Source of the DNA: G963674665 sp964609625
GTDB lineage: Bacteria > Desulfobacterota > Desulfovibrionia > Desulfovibrionales > Desulfovibrionaceae
NCBI GenBank assembly: GCA_964609625.1
Contig: CAZSRS010000024.1
Location: 1 to 58,787 of the forward strand
Reading direction: 5' to 3'
Length of the DNA stretch: 58,787 nt
The notes beneath the pieces were generated by a model. That model saw nothing but the letters and a program-made list of their open reading frames with translations. It had not been told where the DNA came from and ran no database searches. Below are positions 18,287 through 27,400 of this stretch, piece after piece (position 1 is the stretch's first letter; the number at the start of each line of letters is the position of its first letter). The position numbers and the translations under genes were made by a program.

Positions 18287-18404
18287 ACAGCTGGCGAACT
18301 TACAGGAAACCGTTTCCGCAGTCGATGCCCCCTGCTGTCCCGTCAGGACGCACCGTCCGGACAAAATGCTTTTCATCTCCCGTGAGTTGGCATAGACATC
18401 CCGG

Positions 18405-19040
18405 ATGCTGCAACATCTACTGGAAGCCCTGGCCCTGTTCTTCGCCACCATGAACCCCCTGAACAAGGCCGCGGTCTTCGCGGGCCTGACAAGTGGCATG
18501 TCCAGGGGCGAACAACGGAGAACCGCCTGCAAGGCCGTGGCCGTGGCCAGCGGACTGCTGCTGACCTTCGCGATCCTGGGCGACGACATCCTGGCCTTTT
18601 TCGGCACCAGCATCCCCTCGCTGAAGATCGCGGGCGGGCTGCTCCTGCTGCTGTTGGCCATCAGGATGGTCCTGGGGGGCGGTGTCAAAAGCCATCAGAC
18701 GCCCCAGGATCAACCGTGCCAAGACAATGGCGACGTGGCCGTCTTTCCCCTGGCCATGCCCCTGATCGCCGGTCCGGCTTCGCTTTCCGCCGCGGTGCTG
18801 CTTTTCGGCGGCGTGCAGGGGGAGTACCTCATCCAGGTGGTGATGGGCTGCGGCATGGTCGCGGTGCTGCTGCTCACCCTGTGCATCCTGCTGCTGTCGC
18901 GGCAACTGTTGCACCTGATCGGGCACAAGGGCATGGAATTCGTGACGCGGATCATGGGCCTGCTGCTCACGGCCCTTTCCGTGGAATTCATCGTGGACGG
19001 CATCCATACGTCAAAACTCTTCATGCACGCCGCGCCCTGA
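18405..19040 (+). CDS. MarC-family (UPF0056) inner membrane protein
   Basis: 211 residues with six predicted membrane segments. The family start ALALFFATMNPLNKAAVF (a MarC signature with the NP motif) lies at 8-25, and FPLAMPLIAGPASLSAAVLL repeats the motif in the second half, as expected for this internally duplicated family. The transported substrate is unknown; the old link to multiple antibiotic resistance is not supported. It probably forms an operon with argD, 47 bases downstream. Confidence 0.85.
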   Translation: MLQHLLEALALFFATMNPLNKAAVFAGLTSGMSRGEQRRTACKAVAVASGLLLTFAILGDDILAFFGTSIPSLKIAGGLLLLLLAIRMVLGGGVKSHQTPQDQPCQDNGDVAVFPLAMPLIAGPASLSAAVLLFGGVQGEYLIQVVMGCGMVAVLLLTLCILLLSRQLLHLIGHKGMEFVTRIMGLLLTALSVEFIVDGIHTSKLFMHAAP

Positions 19041-19087
19041 GGACGCGGCCTGCCCGCTTCCACGAAGCGGCGCACAAGGAGACGCTC

Positions 19088-20281
19088 ATGACCATCACCC
19101 ATCTGGAACTCGCACAGCGTGACGCCCAATCCATCTGCCACACCTACGGCCGCTACCCCTTGGCGGTGGCTTCGGCCTCGGGCGCACGCCTGCGTGATCT
19201 CCAGGGGCGCGAATATATCGACCTCCTCGCGGGCATCGCCGTGTGCAACCTGGGGCACTGCCGCCCCGAACTGGCCGAAGTCATGGCCGCGCAGGCCCGC
19301 AAACTGGTGCACGTGAGCAACCTGTTTTTCACCGAGGAGCCGGTGCTCCTGGCGGAAAAGCTGCTCTCCACCTGCCACGCGGACAAGGTCTTTTTCTGCA
19401 ACTCAGGGGCCGAGGCCAACGAGGCGGCCATCAAGCTGGCCAGGAGACTGATGCAGAAGAAGCTCGGCCGCGACGCCGGCGAGATCGTCACCCTGCAGGG
19501 CTCGTTCCACGGTCGTACCCTGGCCACGGTCACCGCCACCGGGCAACCCAGGCTGCAGGATGGCTTCGCGCCCCTGCCCGCCGGCTTTGTCCACGCGCCC
19601 TGGGGCGACCTCGCGGCCCTAGAGCACCTGATCACGGACAAGACCGCCGCCGTGATGCTCGAGGTCGTGCAGGGCGAGGGCGGCATCAGGGTCCAGCCCC
19701 AGGAATACGCCGCCGGCGTGCAGCGTCTGTGCAGGGAGCGCGGCGTGCTGCTCATCGTGGACGAAGTCCAGGCCGGGCTCTGCCGCACCGGCAAGTTCTG
19801 GGCCTTCCAGCACTTCGGCCTCTTGCCGGACATCTTCACAGCGGCCAAGGCCCTGGCCAACGGCCTGCCCATGGGCGCCATGCTGGCCACGGAGCACGCG
19901 GCCCAGGGCTTCGAACCCGGGTCCCACGCCACCACCTTCGGCGGGGGCGGCGTGATCGCGGCCGTGGCCCTGAAGACCCTGGAGATCATGCAGGCCGAAA
20001 ACCTGGCCCAACGCGCCGCGGACCTCGGGGCCTGGGCACTTGATCGCCTCGAGCAGGTGCGGGACAAGCACCCGGACAAGATCGCCGACGTGCGCGGTCT
20101 GGGCCTGATGCTCGGCGTGGAGTTGGCCTTCCCTGCCCAGGAGACCTGGAAACGGCTGCTGGAGAAGGGCTTTGTCTGCAACTACACGCAGGAGCGCGTG
20201 CTGCGACTGCTGCCCCCCCTGGTCATCGCGGAGGAGGACATCGAGGCCTTCGCCCGCACCCTGGACGAGTTGCTGGCCTAG
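19088..20281 (+). CDS. argD: acetylornithine aminotransferase
   Basis: 397 residues, typical for ArgD, which makes N-acetylornithine in arginine biosynthesis. Class III aminotransferase features: YIDLLAGIAVCNLGH, FFCNSGAEANEAAIKLAR, SFHGRTLATVTATGQ, IVDEVQAGLCRTG, and the PLP lysine in FTAAKALANGLPMGAM. AAGGAG before the ATG at 19088 fixes the start. The frame is open into marC but that part is a shadow. A 15-bp-armed inverted repeat lies 44 bases after the stop. Confidence 0.9.
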   Translation: MTITHLELAQRDAQSICHTYGRYPLAVASASGARLRDLQGREYIDLLAGIAVCNLGHCRPELAEVMAAQARKLVHVSNLFFTEEPVLLAEKLLSTCHADKVFFCNSGAEANEAAIKLARRLMQKKLGRDAGEIVTLQGSFHGRTLATVTATGQPRLQDGFAPLPAGFVHAPWGDLAALEHLITDKTAAVMLEVVQGEGGIRVQPQEYAAGVQRLCRERGVLLIVDEVQAGLCRTGKFWAFQHFGLLPDIFTAAKALANGLPMGAMLATEHAAQGFEPGSHATTFGGGGVIAAVALKTLEIMQAENLAQRAADLGAWALDRLEQVRDKHPDKIADVRGLGLMLGVELAFPAQETWKRLLEKGFVCNYTQERVLRLLPPLVIAEEDIEAFARTLDELLA

Positions 20282-20324
20282 GGGTGCTTGGTTACGACGC
20301 GCTTCACGTTTTCTCTGCCCCGAC

Positions 20325-20356
20325 TCTTACCGGCACCCGACCGGGTGCCGGTAAGA
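20325..20356. repeat. 32-base perfect inverted repeat
   Basis: TCTTACCGGCACCCG and its exact complement CGGGTGCCGGTAAGA flank a 2-base centre, in the 268-base gap between argD and the nicotinate phosphoribosyltransferase gene. As RNA it would fold into a very stable hairpin, but there is no T-tract after it on either strand. The rest of the gap shows nothing else distinct. Confidence 0.7.
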
Positions 20357-20549
20357 GACCCAGGTCGATGCCCTTGGGCCGGGCCATGCGTCTGCCCCTG
20401 CCAGTCCCACTTCTCTGGTCTAGACTGGTCATGGCCGCGATAGTCACCCTGTACCCCATTTTTATCTTTGCCTCCGCCCACGGACTTGGTAGGTATTACG
20501 ATCGCTCCAGCATATATACGCGTCATTTCCAGCAGACGAGGTAGTACCA

Positions 20550-21650
20550 ATGCAGTACGATCTTCCCGAAAGCCACCTACCCTACACGGACAAGTATTTC
20601 ATCCATGCCCGCGGGATCCTGGCGGCCGAGGGACTCAACCCGCGCGTGACCATGCAGGTTTTCATCCGGCGGGGACCGGCCAGGGTATACGGCGTGAACG
20701 AAGCCATGGCCATCCTCAAGAAGTACTCCCCACTGGAGGAGCACGGTGGTCGGGTCCTGGCTCTGCCCGAGGGCAGCGAGTTCGCCCCTGTCGAGCCCTT
20801 GATGCACATCGAGGGCCCCATTCAGGACTTTATCGAGCTGGAGACCATGTACCTGGGCGTGCTCAGTTCCCGGACCACGGAGGCCACGGACAGGCGCACG
20901 ATCATACCGGAGGACGTGGGTCGGCACGCTGCGGCCATCCGTGAGGCCGTACCCGGCAAGTTCATCATGTATTTCGGCGCCAGGCACTGGCACTGGTCCA
21001 TGGACGCGGCCATCACCAAGGCCGTGATCGAGGCGGGATTCGACGCCACCTCCACCGACATCGGCGCCCAGGCAGCCGGTATCGGCAAGGGGATCGGCAC
21101 CATCCCCCACGCCCTGGTACTGGTATTCGCCCATGCCAACGGCAGGGAGCGCGCCACGGCGGAAGCGACCTTGGCCTTTCACCGCCACATCGAGACCGGC
21201 GCCCCCCGTATCGCCCTGGTGGACACCTTCAGCCGCGAACTGGACGATGCCGTGGCCACGGCCAAGGCCCTGGGAGGGGCCCTGAACGCTGTACGGCTGG
21301 ACACCGCCGGTGAAGTCATCGCCCAAGGAGGTGTGCCGTTCGACGGCAGGCAGTTCATCACCGGTGCGGGCGTGACCGTGACCTCGACTCTGGCCGTGCG
21401 CGGGGCTCTGGACAAGGCCGGTTTCGAGGATGTGGACATCGTGCTCTCCAGCGGCTTCGGCAAGTTGGACAAGTTGCGGACCTTTGCCCGGGCCGAACAG
21501 GAGCACGGCCGGCTGTTCGAGTCCCTGGGCATCGGCGGCGTCTACGAGGCGCGCTTCGCTACGGCGGACATCGTCCAGGTGGAGGGGTGCGACCTGGCCA
21601 AATGCGGCAGGGCCTTTCGTGAGAACCCGCGCTTTGTCCGCATGTTATAG
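20550..21650 (+). CDS. nicotinate phosphoribosyltransferase
   Basis: 366 residues, similar to the short archaeal/bacterial nicotinate phosphoribosyltransferases rather than the E. coli PncB type. Recognisable blocks are TDKYFIHARGIL at the start, MYFGARHWHWSMD, STDIGAQAAGIGKGIGTIPH, VDTFSRELDDAV and VLSSGFGKLDKLR. The enzyme makes nicotinate mononucleotide from nicotinate and PRPP. The next gene encodes a nicotinamidase, which supplies nicotinate, so the two form a Preiss-Handler NAD salvage pair. A classical ribosome binding site is weak (GACGAGGTAGTACC). Confidence 0.85.
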   Translation: MQYDLPESHLPYTDKYFIHARGILAAEGLNPRVTMQVFIRRGPARVYGVNEAMAILKKYSPLEEHGGRVLALPEGSEFAPVEPLMHIEGPIQDFIELETMYLGVLSSRTTEATDRRTIIPEDVGRHAAAIREAVPGKFIMYFGARHWHWSMDAAITKAVIEAGFDATSTDIGAQAAGIGKGIGTIPHALVLVFAHANGRERATAEATLAFHRHIETGAPRIALVDTFSRELDDAVATAKALGGALNAVRLDTAGEVIAQGGVPFDGRQFITGAGVTVTSTLAVRGALDKAGFEDVDIVLSSGFGKLDKLRTFARAEQEHGRLFESLGIGGVYEARFATADIVQVEGCDLAKCGRAFRENPRFVRML

Positions 21651-21677
21651 CAAGGAACAAGGAAACAGGAGATTCCC

Positions 21678-22235
21678 ATGAGCAAGGCTCTGGTCATCGT
21701 GGACATGCTCCACGACTTCATCCGCCCCGAAGGCAAACTCCACTTCGAACGCGGCGCCGGCGTGATCGATGCCGTGGTCCGTCTGCGGCAGGCCTTCAGA
21801 CAAGCCGGGCTGCCCGTGCTCTACGACAACGACGCACACCCTCCGGACAGCGAGGAGTTCAAGGCCTGGCCGCCGCACTGCATCGCGGGCTCTGAAGGCG
21901 CCCAAGTCATCGAGGAGCTGACGCCAGCCCCGGACGACCTGATCCTGGAAAAGGACTCCCTGTCCTTGTTCTCCATACCCAATGTGGCCGAACGGCTGCG
22001 CGACATGGGGCTCACCGATCTCTACCTGGCTGGGGTGGCCACGGAATACTGCGTGCGCTTCGCGGCGGTGGACGGCGCGGCCGCCGGCTTCCGCATGCAC
22101 GTGGTCGGCGACGCCATCGCAGGGGTGGAACTCGAACCCGGGGACATCCAGGCCGCGCTGGAGGCCATGCGGAACGCCGGCGCCGTGTTCACCACCACCG
22201 AGGCCGTGCTCCGGGAACTGGCCGCCGGAGCCTGA
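21678..22235 (+). CDS. nicotinamidase-like cysteine hydrolase
   Basis: 185 residues of the isochorismatase-like hydrolase superfamily. The triad can be assigned: Asp in IVDMLHDF (residue 9), Lys in LEKDSLSLFS (about 95), Cys in VATEYCVRFA (about 120). Location 27 bases behind the nicotinate phosphoribosyltransferase gene points to nicotinamide deamidation. ACAGGAG precedes the ATG. It converges with phnW, ending 11 bases from it. Confidence 0.8.
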   Translation: MSKALVIVDMLHDFIRPEGKLHFERGAGVIDAVVRLRQAFRQAGLPVLYDNDAHPPDSEEFKAWPPHCIAGSEGAQVIEELTPAPDDLILEKDSLSLFSIPNVAERLRDMGLTDLYLAGVATEYCVRFAAVDGAAAGFRMHVVGDAIAGVELEPGDIQAALEAMRNAGAVFTTTEAVLRELAAGA

Positions 22236-22246
22236 ACCACCGCGCC

Positions 22247-23374
22247 TCAGGCCGCGGTTGCCTCCACCCAGTACATGGAGTCGCGCACCGCGGCCAGCAG
22301 GCCGGGCACGTCCGAGGGGTAAAACTCGCCGATGCTGCCGATGCGGAAGGTGGCGGCGCCGGTGACCTTGCCCGGATAGATCACGTAACCCCTGACCTTG
22401 AGCCTGGCGTGGAACTCCTGGAAGCTGAAACCCGGGTGCCTCGGATTGTGGAACGAGGTGATGATGGGCGAGTGCAGCGCGTCGGGCAACAGGGTCTCGA
22501 AGCCCAACTCCCGCATGCCGCGCACCAGCAACCGCTGATTCTCGCTGTAGCGGGCATGGCGGGCGGCAACGCCGCCCTCCTCCGCCAATTCATCCAGGGC
22601 GTGGGCAAAGGCGCGCACCACGTGAGTAGGTGAGGTGTAGCGCCACTTGCCCCCTTTCTGCTCCATCTCGCGCCACTGGTCATAGGCGTCCAGGGACAGG
22701 GAGCGGGCGCGCCCCTCCAATTGTTCCATCTCCCGGCGCAGGGCGAGGATGAAGCCAAAGCCCGGCACGCCCTGGATGCACTTGTTGGCGCTGGAAATCA
22801 GGAAGTCGGCGCCCAACTCGGCCATGTCCAGGAGAATGCCGCCGAAGCTGGACATGGCGTCCACGATGTAGATCCGCCCCGCCCCCTTGACCACGGCGCC
22901 GATCTCTCGCACCGGGTTGAGCATGCCCGTGGTGGTCTCGCAATGCACCACGGCCACGTGGCTGATGGAAGAGTCCTGCTCCAGGGTCTGACGCAATCCC
23001 GGAACATCCACCGGCCCTGTCTCGCCGGTGTCGCTGACCGTGGTGCGGATGCCCAGGCGCTCGCCGATCCGCGCCATGCGCTCCCCGTAGTGGCCGTTGG
23101 CCAGCACCAGGAGGTGCCCGCCCCGGGGCAGGGCCGTGCCGATGCAGGATTCCACGGCAAAGGTGCCGCTGCCCTGCATGAGCACGCAGGTGTAGCCCGG
23201 CGATGCGGAAGCCAAATCCACCAGCCGCGCGCGGATGGCCTGGACGATGTCGTTGTACTCCCTGTCCCAGGTGCACCAGTCGCGGAACATGGCCGCGCGC
23301 ACGCCCTTGGAGGTGGAGAGCGGTCCCGGCGTGAGCAGGAAATAGGGGTTGTCGGGGATCAGGTTCTTGTCCAT
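22247..23374 (-). CDS. phnW: 2-aminoethylphosphonate-pyruvate transaminase
   Basis: 375 residues from the ATG at 23374, which is preceded by GAAGGAG; an upstream ATG at 23389 has no ribosome binding site. Class V aminotransferase fold: NPYFLLTPGPLSTS at the start, EYNDIVQAIR, and the PLP lysine in SSANKCIQGVPGFGF. PhnW converts AEP and pyruvate into phosphonoacetaldehyde and alanine. Last gene of the AEP operon; phnX completes the route by cleaving the product. Confidence 0.92.
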   Translation of the reverse strand: MDKNLIPDNPYFLLTPGPLSTSKGVRAAMFRDWCTWDREYNDIVQAIRARLVDLASASPGYTCVLMQGSGTFAVESCIGTALPRGGHLLVLANGHYGERMARIGERLGIRTTVSDTGETGPVDVPGLRQTLEQDSSISHVAVVHCETTTGMLNPVREIGAVVKGAGRIYIVDAMSSFGGILLDMAELGADFLISSANKCIQGVPGFGFILALRREMEQLEGRARSLSLDAYDQWREMEQKGGKWRYTSPTHVVRAFAHALDELAEEGGVAARHARYSENQRLLVRGMRELGFETLLPDALHSPIITSFHNPRHPGFSFQEFHARLKVRGYVIYPGKVTGAATFRIGSIGEFYPSDVPGLLAAVRDSMYWVEATAA

Positions 23375-23385
23375 GTCGTTCTCCT

Positions 23386-24771
23386 TCACTGCCTGTCGCG
23401 CAGTGTGGCGCGTAGGCTCTGGTGCAGTATGTCGGCCGCGGCGAAGAGGTCTTGTTCGGCGATGTTCAACGGCGGGGTCAGGGGCAGGATGTTGCCGTGG
23501 GCGGTCTTGCAGGACACCCCTCGCTCCAGGCAGCCGTACATCACGCCGTCGGCCAGGTCCGCGGCAGCCGCGGCTCCTTCGGGATGGCGCAACTCCATGG
23601 CCAGGGCCAGGCCCACACCGCGCACGTCAGCCAGCACGGAGTCCGTTTCCGGCCCCCGGAGCAAGGCTTCCAGTCGCTGGACGAACCTCGGGCCCAGGTC
23701 CTCGGCCCGCGCCGCCAGCCCCTGCTCCTGGATGGTCCTGAGCACGGCCAGGCCCACGGCCGCACCCAGGGGGGATTTCTCGTGGGTATAATGCCCCAGG
23801 GCGCGGTCAGCGGCCAGATCCAGATGGTTTCGCGCCAACATGGCGGCCATGGGCAGCAACCCGCCCCCAAGCCCCTTGCCCAGGGTCAGGATGTCCGGCA
23901 CCGCGTCGAAACGCTCGCAGGCAAGGAGCCGACCCGTACGGCCCAGGCCCACGGCGGTCTCGTCGAAGATCAACAGGGCGCCATGGCGGTCGCAGAGCCG
24001 ACGCACCTCGGGCCAGAATCCCTCGGGCGGTGGCAGCGCCGTGGTGCAGCGCAGGGGTTCGGCGATGACCGCCGCCACGTCGCCCTCGTGCTCCATGACG
24101 TATTCTATGTACCCGGCGCAGGCCAAACCGCAGGCCGCGCAGTCGCCGTCCGCGCGCCACTGGCAACGCCCCGGTTCCGGAGGGGGCACATGGATGGCGC
24201 CGGGAAGCAGCGGACCGGCCTGGGCCCGGAACAGGGCCTCACCGCCGACGGATACTGCGTCCAGCGATGCGCCGTGGAATGAATCCCAGAAAGATATGGT
24301 CTTGAAGCGCCCCGTGGCGTGACGCGCCAGCTTCAGGGCCATGCCCACGGCCGTGCTCCCGCCAGGTGCGAAGAGCACCTTGCCCAGGTCGCCGGGCGCC
24401 ACATTGGCCAGCTCCCGCGCCAATTCCACGGCGGGGCGGTTGGCATAGCGGCGGGGACAAAAGGACAACTCGTCCAGTTGCCGGCGCAGGGCCTCCAGCA
24501 AGGCCGGATGCCCATATCCCAGCTGGTGCGCGCTGTTACCGTGGAAGTCCAGGTATTCGCGACCGTCCAAGTCCAAGAGTCGGGAGCCTTGGGCGCCTGC
24601 CAGGGCGTTGAGGCAGGGAGTGGACAGGGACTGCCGCAGGAACAAAACCTCGTCCTCGGCCAGGAGCTGTCGGGCTGCCGTGCCCAGGCGCTCCTGCCAG
24701 CGCCGACGGCGCGGCGAGAGGTTGCTGTCGCCCTCGCCAGGGGGCAGGGGATTGGCTGCGCTCCTGTTCAT
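23386..24771 (-). CDS. class III aminotransferase-like enzyme, probable PbfA
   Basis: 461 residues of the PLP-dependent class III fold: FHGNSAHQLGYGHPALLEAL, LFAPGGSTAVGMALKLAR, SFHGASLDAVSVGG, IFDETAVGLGRTGR, and the lysine in TLGKGLGGGLLPMA. Its place between phnX and phnW, overlapping phnX by 4 bases (ATGA), suggests PbfA, the (R)-1-hydroxy-2-aminoethylphosphonate ammonia-lyase found in such clusters, which yields phosphonoacetaldehyde. A cysteine-rich insert (CQWRADGDCAACGLAC) at about 205-220 is notable. Assignment is from context; an ordinary aminotransferase is the alternative. Confidence 0.7.
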   Translation of the reverse strand: MNRSAANPLPPGEGDSNLSPRRRRWQERLGTAARQLLAEDEVLFLRQSLSTPCLNALAGAQGSRLLDLDGREYLDFHGNSAHQLGYGHPALLEALRRQLDELSFCPRRYANRPAVELARELANVAPGDLGKVLFAPGGSTAVGMALKLARHATGRFKTISFWDSFHGASLDAVSVGGEALFRAQAGPLLPGAIHVPPPEPGRCQWRADGDCAACGLACAGYIEYVMEHEGDVAAVIAEPLRCTTALPPPEGFWPEVRRLCDRHGALLIFDETAVGLGRTGRLLACERFDAVPDILTLGKGLGGGLLPMAAMLARNHLDLAADRALGHYTHEKSPLGAAVGLAVLRTIQEQGLAARAEDLGPRFVQRLEALLRGPETDSVLADVRGVGLALAMELRHPEGAAAAADLADGVMYGCLERGVSCKTAHGNILPLTPPLNIAEQDLFAAADILHQSLRATLRDRQ

Positions 24772-25631
24772 GGCCTATCGAAAACATCGGGATACAATGG
24801 TGTGCACCCCTCCCGAAGGCGTTCCTCCACGGCGTCGAGCACGGACTCCAGGTCTGCCACGCTCTCCACCACGAAATGCGCCCCGGCCTGGAAAAACCTC
24901 AGGCTGATCGCTTCCAACCCGAAACGTAACTCCTCGGGAGGCAGGGCAGCCACGCCGGCCTCGTCCAGGCCCAGCTCGTTGCCGGTGCGCGTCACGCCCA
25001 CGCACCACATGCCCGCGTTGCGCCCCTCCTGGATGTCGCTCACCGTGTCCCCCACCTTGAGCATGGACTCCATGGGGTAGGTCCCCAGGGCCATGGCATT
25101 CTGGAAGCACATCCAGGGCCAGGGGCGGCCGGCCGGGACATCGCTGGCGCAGGTCCAGAAGTCCGGGGCGTAGCCGTTGGCCGCGGCCACCGGAACCAGG
25201 GCCTCCATCATGGGGCGGGTGTACCCGGTGCAGGAGCCGACGGCCACGCCGCGCGCCCGCAAGCGTGCCACGGCTTCCGGCACGCCAGGAATGGGCAGGG
25301 CGTGGGAGAGCACGGCCTCGATCATCAGGGGCTCGGTGCGCTCGTAAACCGCCGCCACGGACGCCTCGTCCGGCTCCCTGCCCTGGGCCTGCCGCCATTT
25401 CCGAGCCACGGACTCCAACCCGAGCATGGCGCGCACGTGGTCGATCTTCTTCAGCCCCATGAAGGGGCGAATCTCCTCCAGGGTCACCTCGACCTCGAAC
25501 TCTGCAAAGGAGCGGCGGAAAACCTCGGTGGGACCGAGGCAGCCATGGTCCACGGCCGTGCCCGCCCAGTCGAGCACCACGGCCTGGACCCTCCCCACAT
25601 AGGGAGCGGTATGGATATACGGTTGTTTCAT
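24768..25631 (-). CDS. phnX: phosphonoacetaldehyde hydrolase (phosphonatase)
   Basis: 287 residues of the HAD superfamily. VVLDWAGTAVDHG carries the nucleophile Asp in the PhnX-specific DWAGT motif; MGLKKIDHV holds the Schiff-base lysine that sets phosphonatase apart from other HAD enzymes; KVGDTVSDIQEG is the acidic metal motif. It breaks the C-P bond of phosphonoacetaldehyde, giving acetaldehyde and phosphate. Lies between the transporter permease gene (20 bases upstream) and the PbfA-like gene (overlapping). Confidence 0.93.
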   Translation of the reverse strand: MKQPYIHTAPYVGRVQAVVLDWAGTAVDHGCLGPTEVFRRSFAEFEVEVTLEEIRPFMGLKKIDHVRAMLGLESVARKWRQAQGREPDEASVAAVYERTEPLMIEAVLSHALPIPGVPEAVARLRARGVAVGSCTGYTRPMMEALVPVAAANGYAPDFWTCASDVPAGRPWPWMCFQNAMALGTYPMESMLKVGDTVSDIQEGRNAGMWCVGVTRTGNELGLDEAGVAALPPEELRFGLEAISLRFFQAGAHFVVESVADLESVLDAVEERLREGCTPLYPDVFDRP

Positions 25632-25651
25632 GATGGCATCCTGTTACGGGT

Positions 25652-27400
25652 TCAGCGTCTGGTCCAGGCCTCGCCGTGGTTCTTCAATCCCCTGGTGGCC
25701 ACGCCGTAGAGCATGCGTACCACGGTGTTGGCCGCCACGATGAGTATGGACATGGCGCAGGCCGGCGCGATGTCTCCGGCGTCGTCCATGTTCGCCACGG
25801 CCACCGAGGCCAGGGGAATGTCCGCGGAATAGAGGAAGATCACGGCCGAGACCGTGGCCATGGAGTTGACGAAGTAGAACATGAATATCTCCAGCAATGC
25901 CGGCAGGCACACTGGAGTGGTGACGCGGAAGAAGGTCTTGTAGAAGGGCACGCCCATGGACTCGGAAACGGTTTCGAACTCCTTGTCCAGCTGCTTCAAG
26001 GCCGTGGTGGCCGTGAGGAAGCTCACGGTGTAGAAGTGCACCACGTTGCTCATGACCAGTATGCCCATGGTGGCGTACATGAAGTTGAAGGGATTGGGGA
26101 TGTACAGGCCCAGGAATTCCCAGCCCCTGGCGTTGAAGAAGAAGATGTAGGCCAGGCCGATGACCAGTCCGGGCAGGGCCAGTGGGATGATGGACAGGAA
26201 ATAGGCCGCCGAGCGCAAGGTCCGCAGGCCGCGCGTCTTCTCGATGAGATAGGCGCTGCCAAAGGACAGTACCGTGCCGGCCAGGGCGGAATACAGGGAC
26301 ATGCGCAGGGAGTTGAAGAAGGCCGCGTAACCGCCCCCGCCCGTGCCACGGAAGTTGAAATGCCAAAAGCCCAGCTCCAGGGTGTAGGGCCAGACCTTGA
26401 CCAGGGAGGCGAAGAACGCCGTGAGGTAGACCCCGACGATCAGGAGGCAGACCAGGCCGCAGTACCCCAGGAAGAGCGTGTCGCGCATTCGCTCGGCCTT
26501 GGGTTGCAGGGGCACGGATTTGGCCGCGATGAGCGCCGTCTGCCGGCGTTGGATGATGCGATCGACGATGAAGGCCGCCAGCGTGGGGATGAGCAGCACC
26601 ACGCTGACCACCGCGCCCATGATGAAATTCTGCTGGCCGATGACCTGCTTGTAGATGTCCGTGGCCAGGATGTTGTAGTTGCCCCCCACGACCTTGGGCG
26701 CGCCGAAATCCGTGAATGCCAGGACGAAGCAGACGAACACCGCGCTGATGAGTCCGTATTTGATGCTGGGTAAGGTCACCGTGAAGAAGGTCCGCGACTT
26801 CGAGGCGCCCAGGGAGTAGGAGGCCTCGTAGAGCCGAGCGTCGGTCACCGAGAGCGCCACGGTGAGGATGAGCATGGCCTGGGGAAAGGTGTAGATGACC
26901 TCGGAGATGATAATGCCCACCGGCCCGTAGAGGTCGATGCGCAGGCCGGGCAGTGTTCCGAAAAAGCCCTGTGTGATCAGACCCTTGTTGCCGAAGAGAT
27001 AAACCAGGGCGATGCCGTTGAGCAGCGTGGGCGCGAAGATCGGCACCAGGGCCAGGCCCTTGAACAGACCCTTGTAGGGCATGCGGGTGCGGGTCAGGGC
27101 ATAGGCAAAGACAAAGCCCAGGCTCACCGAAAACACGGTGGTCAGCACGGCCACGTACAGCGAGTTGCCCAGGCTCTGGGAGAGCGCCGGTGTTTGGAAA
27201 TATCTGACGAAGTTGGCCAGGCCCACGAACTGCCCTTGCTCGTTGAGCATGGCCTTGGACAACAGAGTGAACAGCGGCAGCAGCACCACCACGGTCATCC
27301 ACACGCAGAGCAGCAGGATGAGCAGCCGGCATACCCAGACCTCGGTATCCAGGGATGCCCAAAAGCCAGCGGCAGAGGCCGTTGTTGCGTCCGTGCTCAC
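25652..27400 (-). CDS. phnU: 2-aminoethylphosphonate ABC transporter permease
   Basis: 582 residues with about twelve membrane segments and two binding-protein-dependent permease halves (about 75-275 and 370-565). The long form corresponds to the single-chain AEP permease known as PhnU2, related to ferric-iron FbpB permeases. EAA-like loops lie at SYSLGASKSRTFFTVTLPS in the first half and SMGVPFYKTFFRVTTP in the second. Its start overlaps the end of the ATPase gene by 4 bases. With phnS and phnT it imports AEP for the phnW/phnX route. Confidence 0.85.
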   Translation of the reverse strand: MSTDATTASAAGFWASLDTEVWVCRLLILLLCVWMTVVVLLPLFTLLSKAMLNEQGQFVGLANFVRYFQTPALSQSLGNSLYVAVLTTVFSVSLGFVFAYALTRTRMPYKGLFKGLALVPIFAPTLLNGIALVYLFGNKGLITQGFFGTLPGLRIDLYGPVGIIISEVIYTFPQAMLILTVALSVTDARLYEASYSLGASKSRTFFTVTLPSIKYGLISAVFVCFVLAFTDFGAPKVVGGNYNILATDIYKQVIGQQNFIMGAVVSVVLLIPTLAAFIVDRIIQRRQTALIAAKSVPLQPKAERMRDTLFLGYCGLVCLLIVGVYLTAFFASLVKVWPYTLELGFWHFNFRGTGGGGYAAFFNSLRMSLYSALAGTVLSFGSAYLIEKTRGLRTLRSAAYFLSIIPLALPGLVIGLAYIFFFNARGWEFLGLYIPNPFNFMYATMGILVMSNVVHFYTVSFLTATTALKQLDKEFETVSESMGVPFYKTFFRVTTPVCLPALLEIFMFYFVNSMATVSAVIFLYSADIPLASVAVANMDDAGDIAPACAMSILIVAANTVVRMLYGVATRGLKNHGEAWTRR

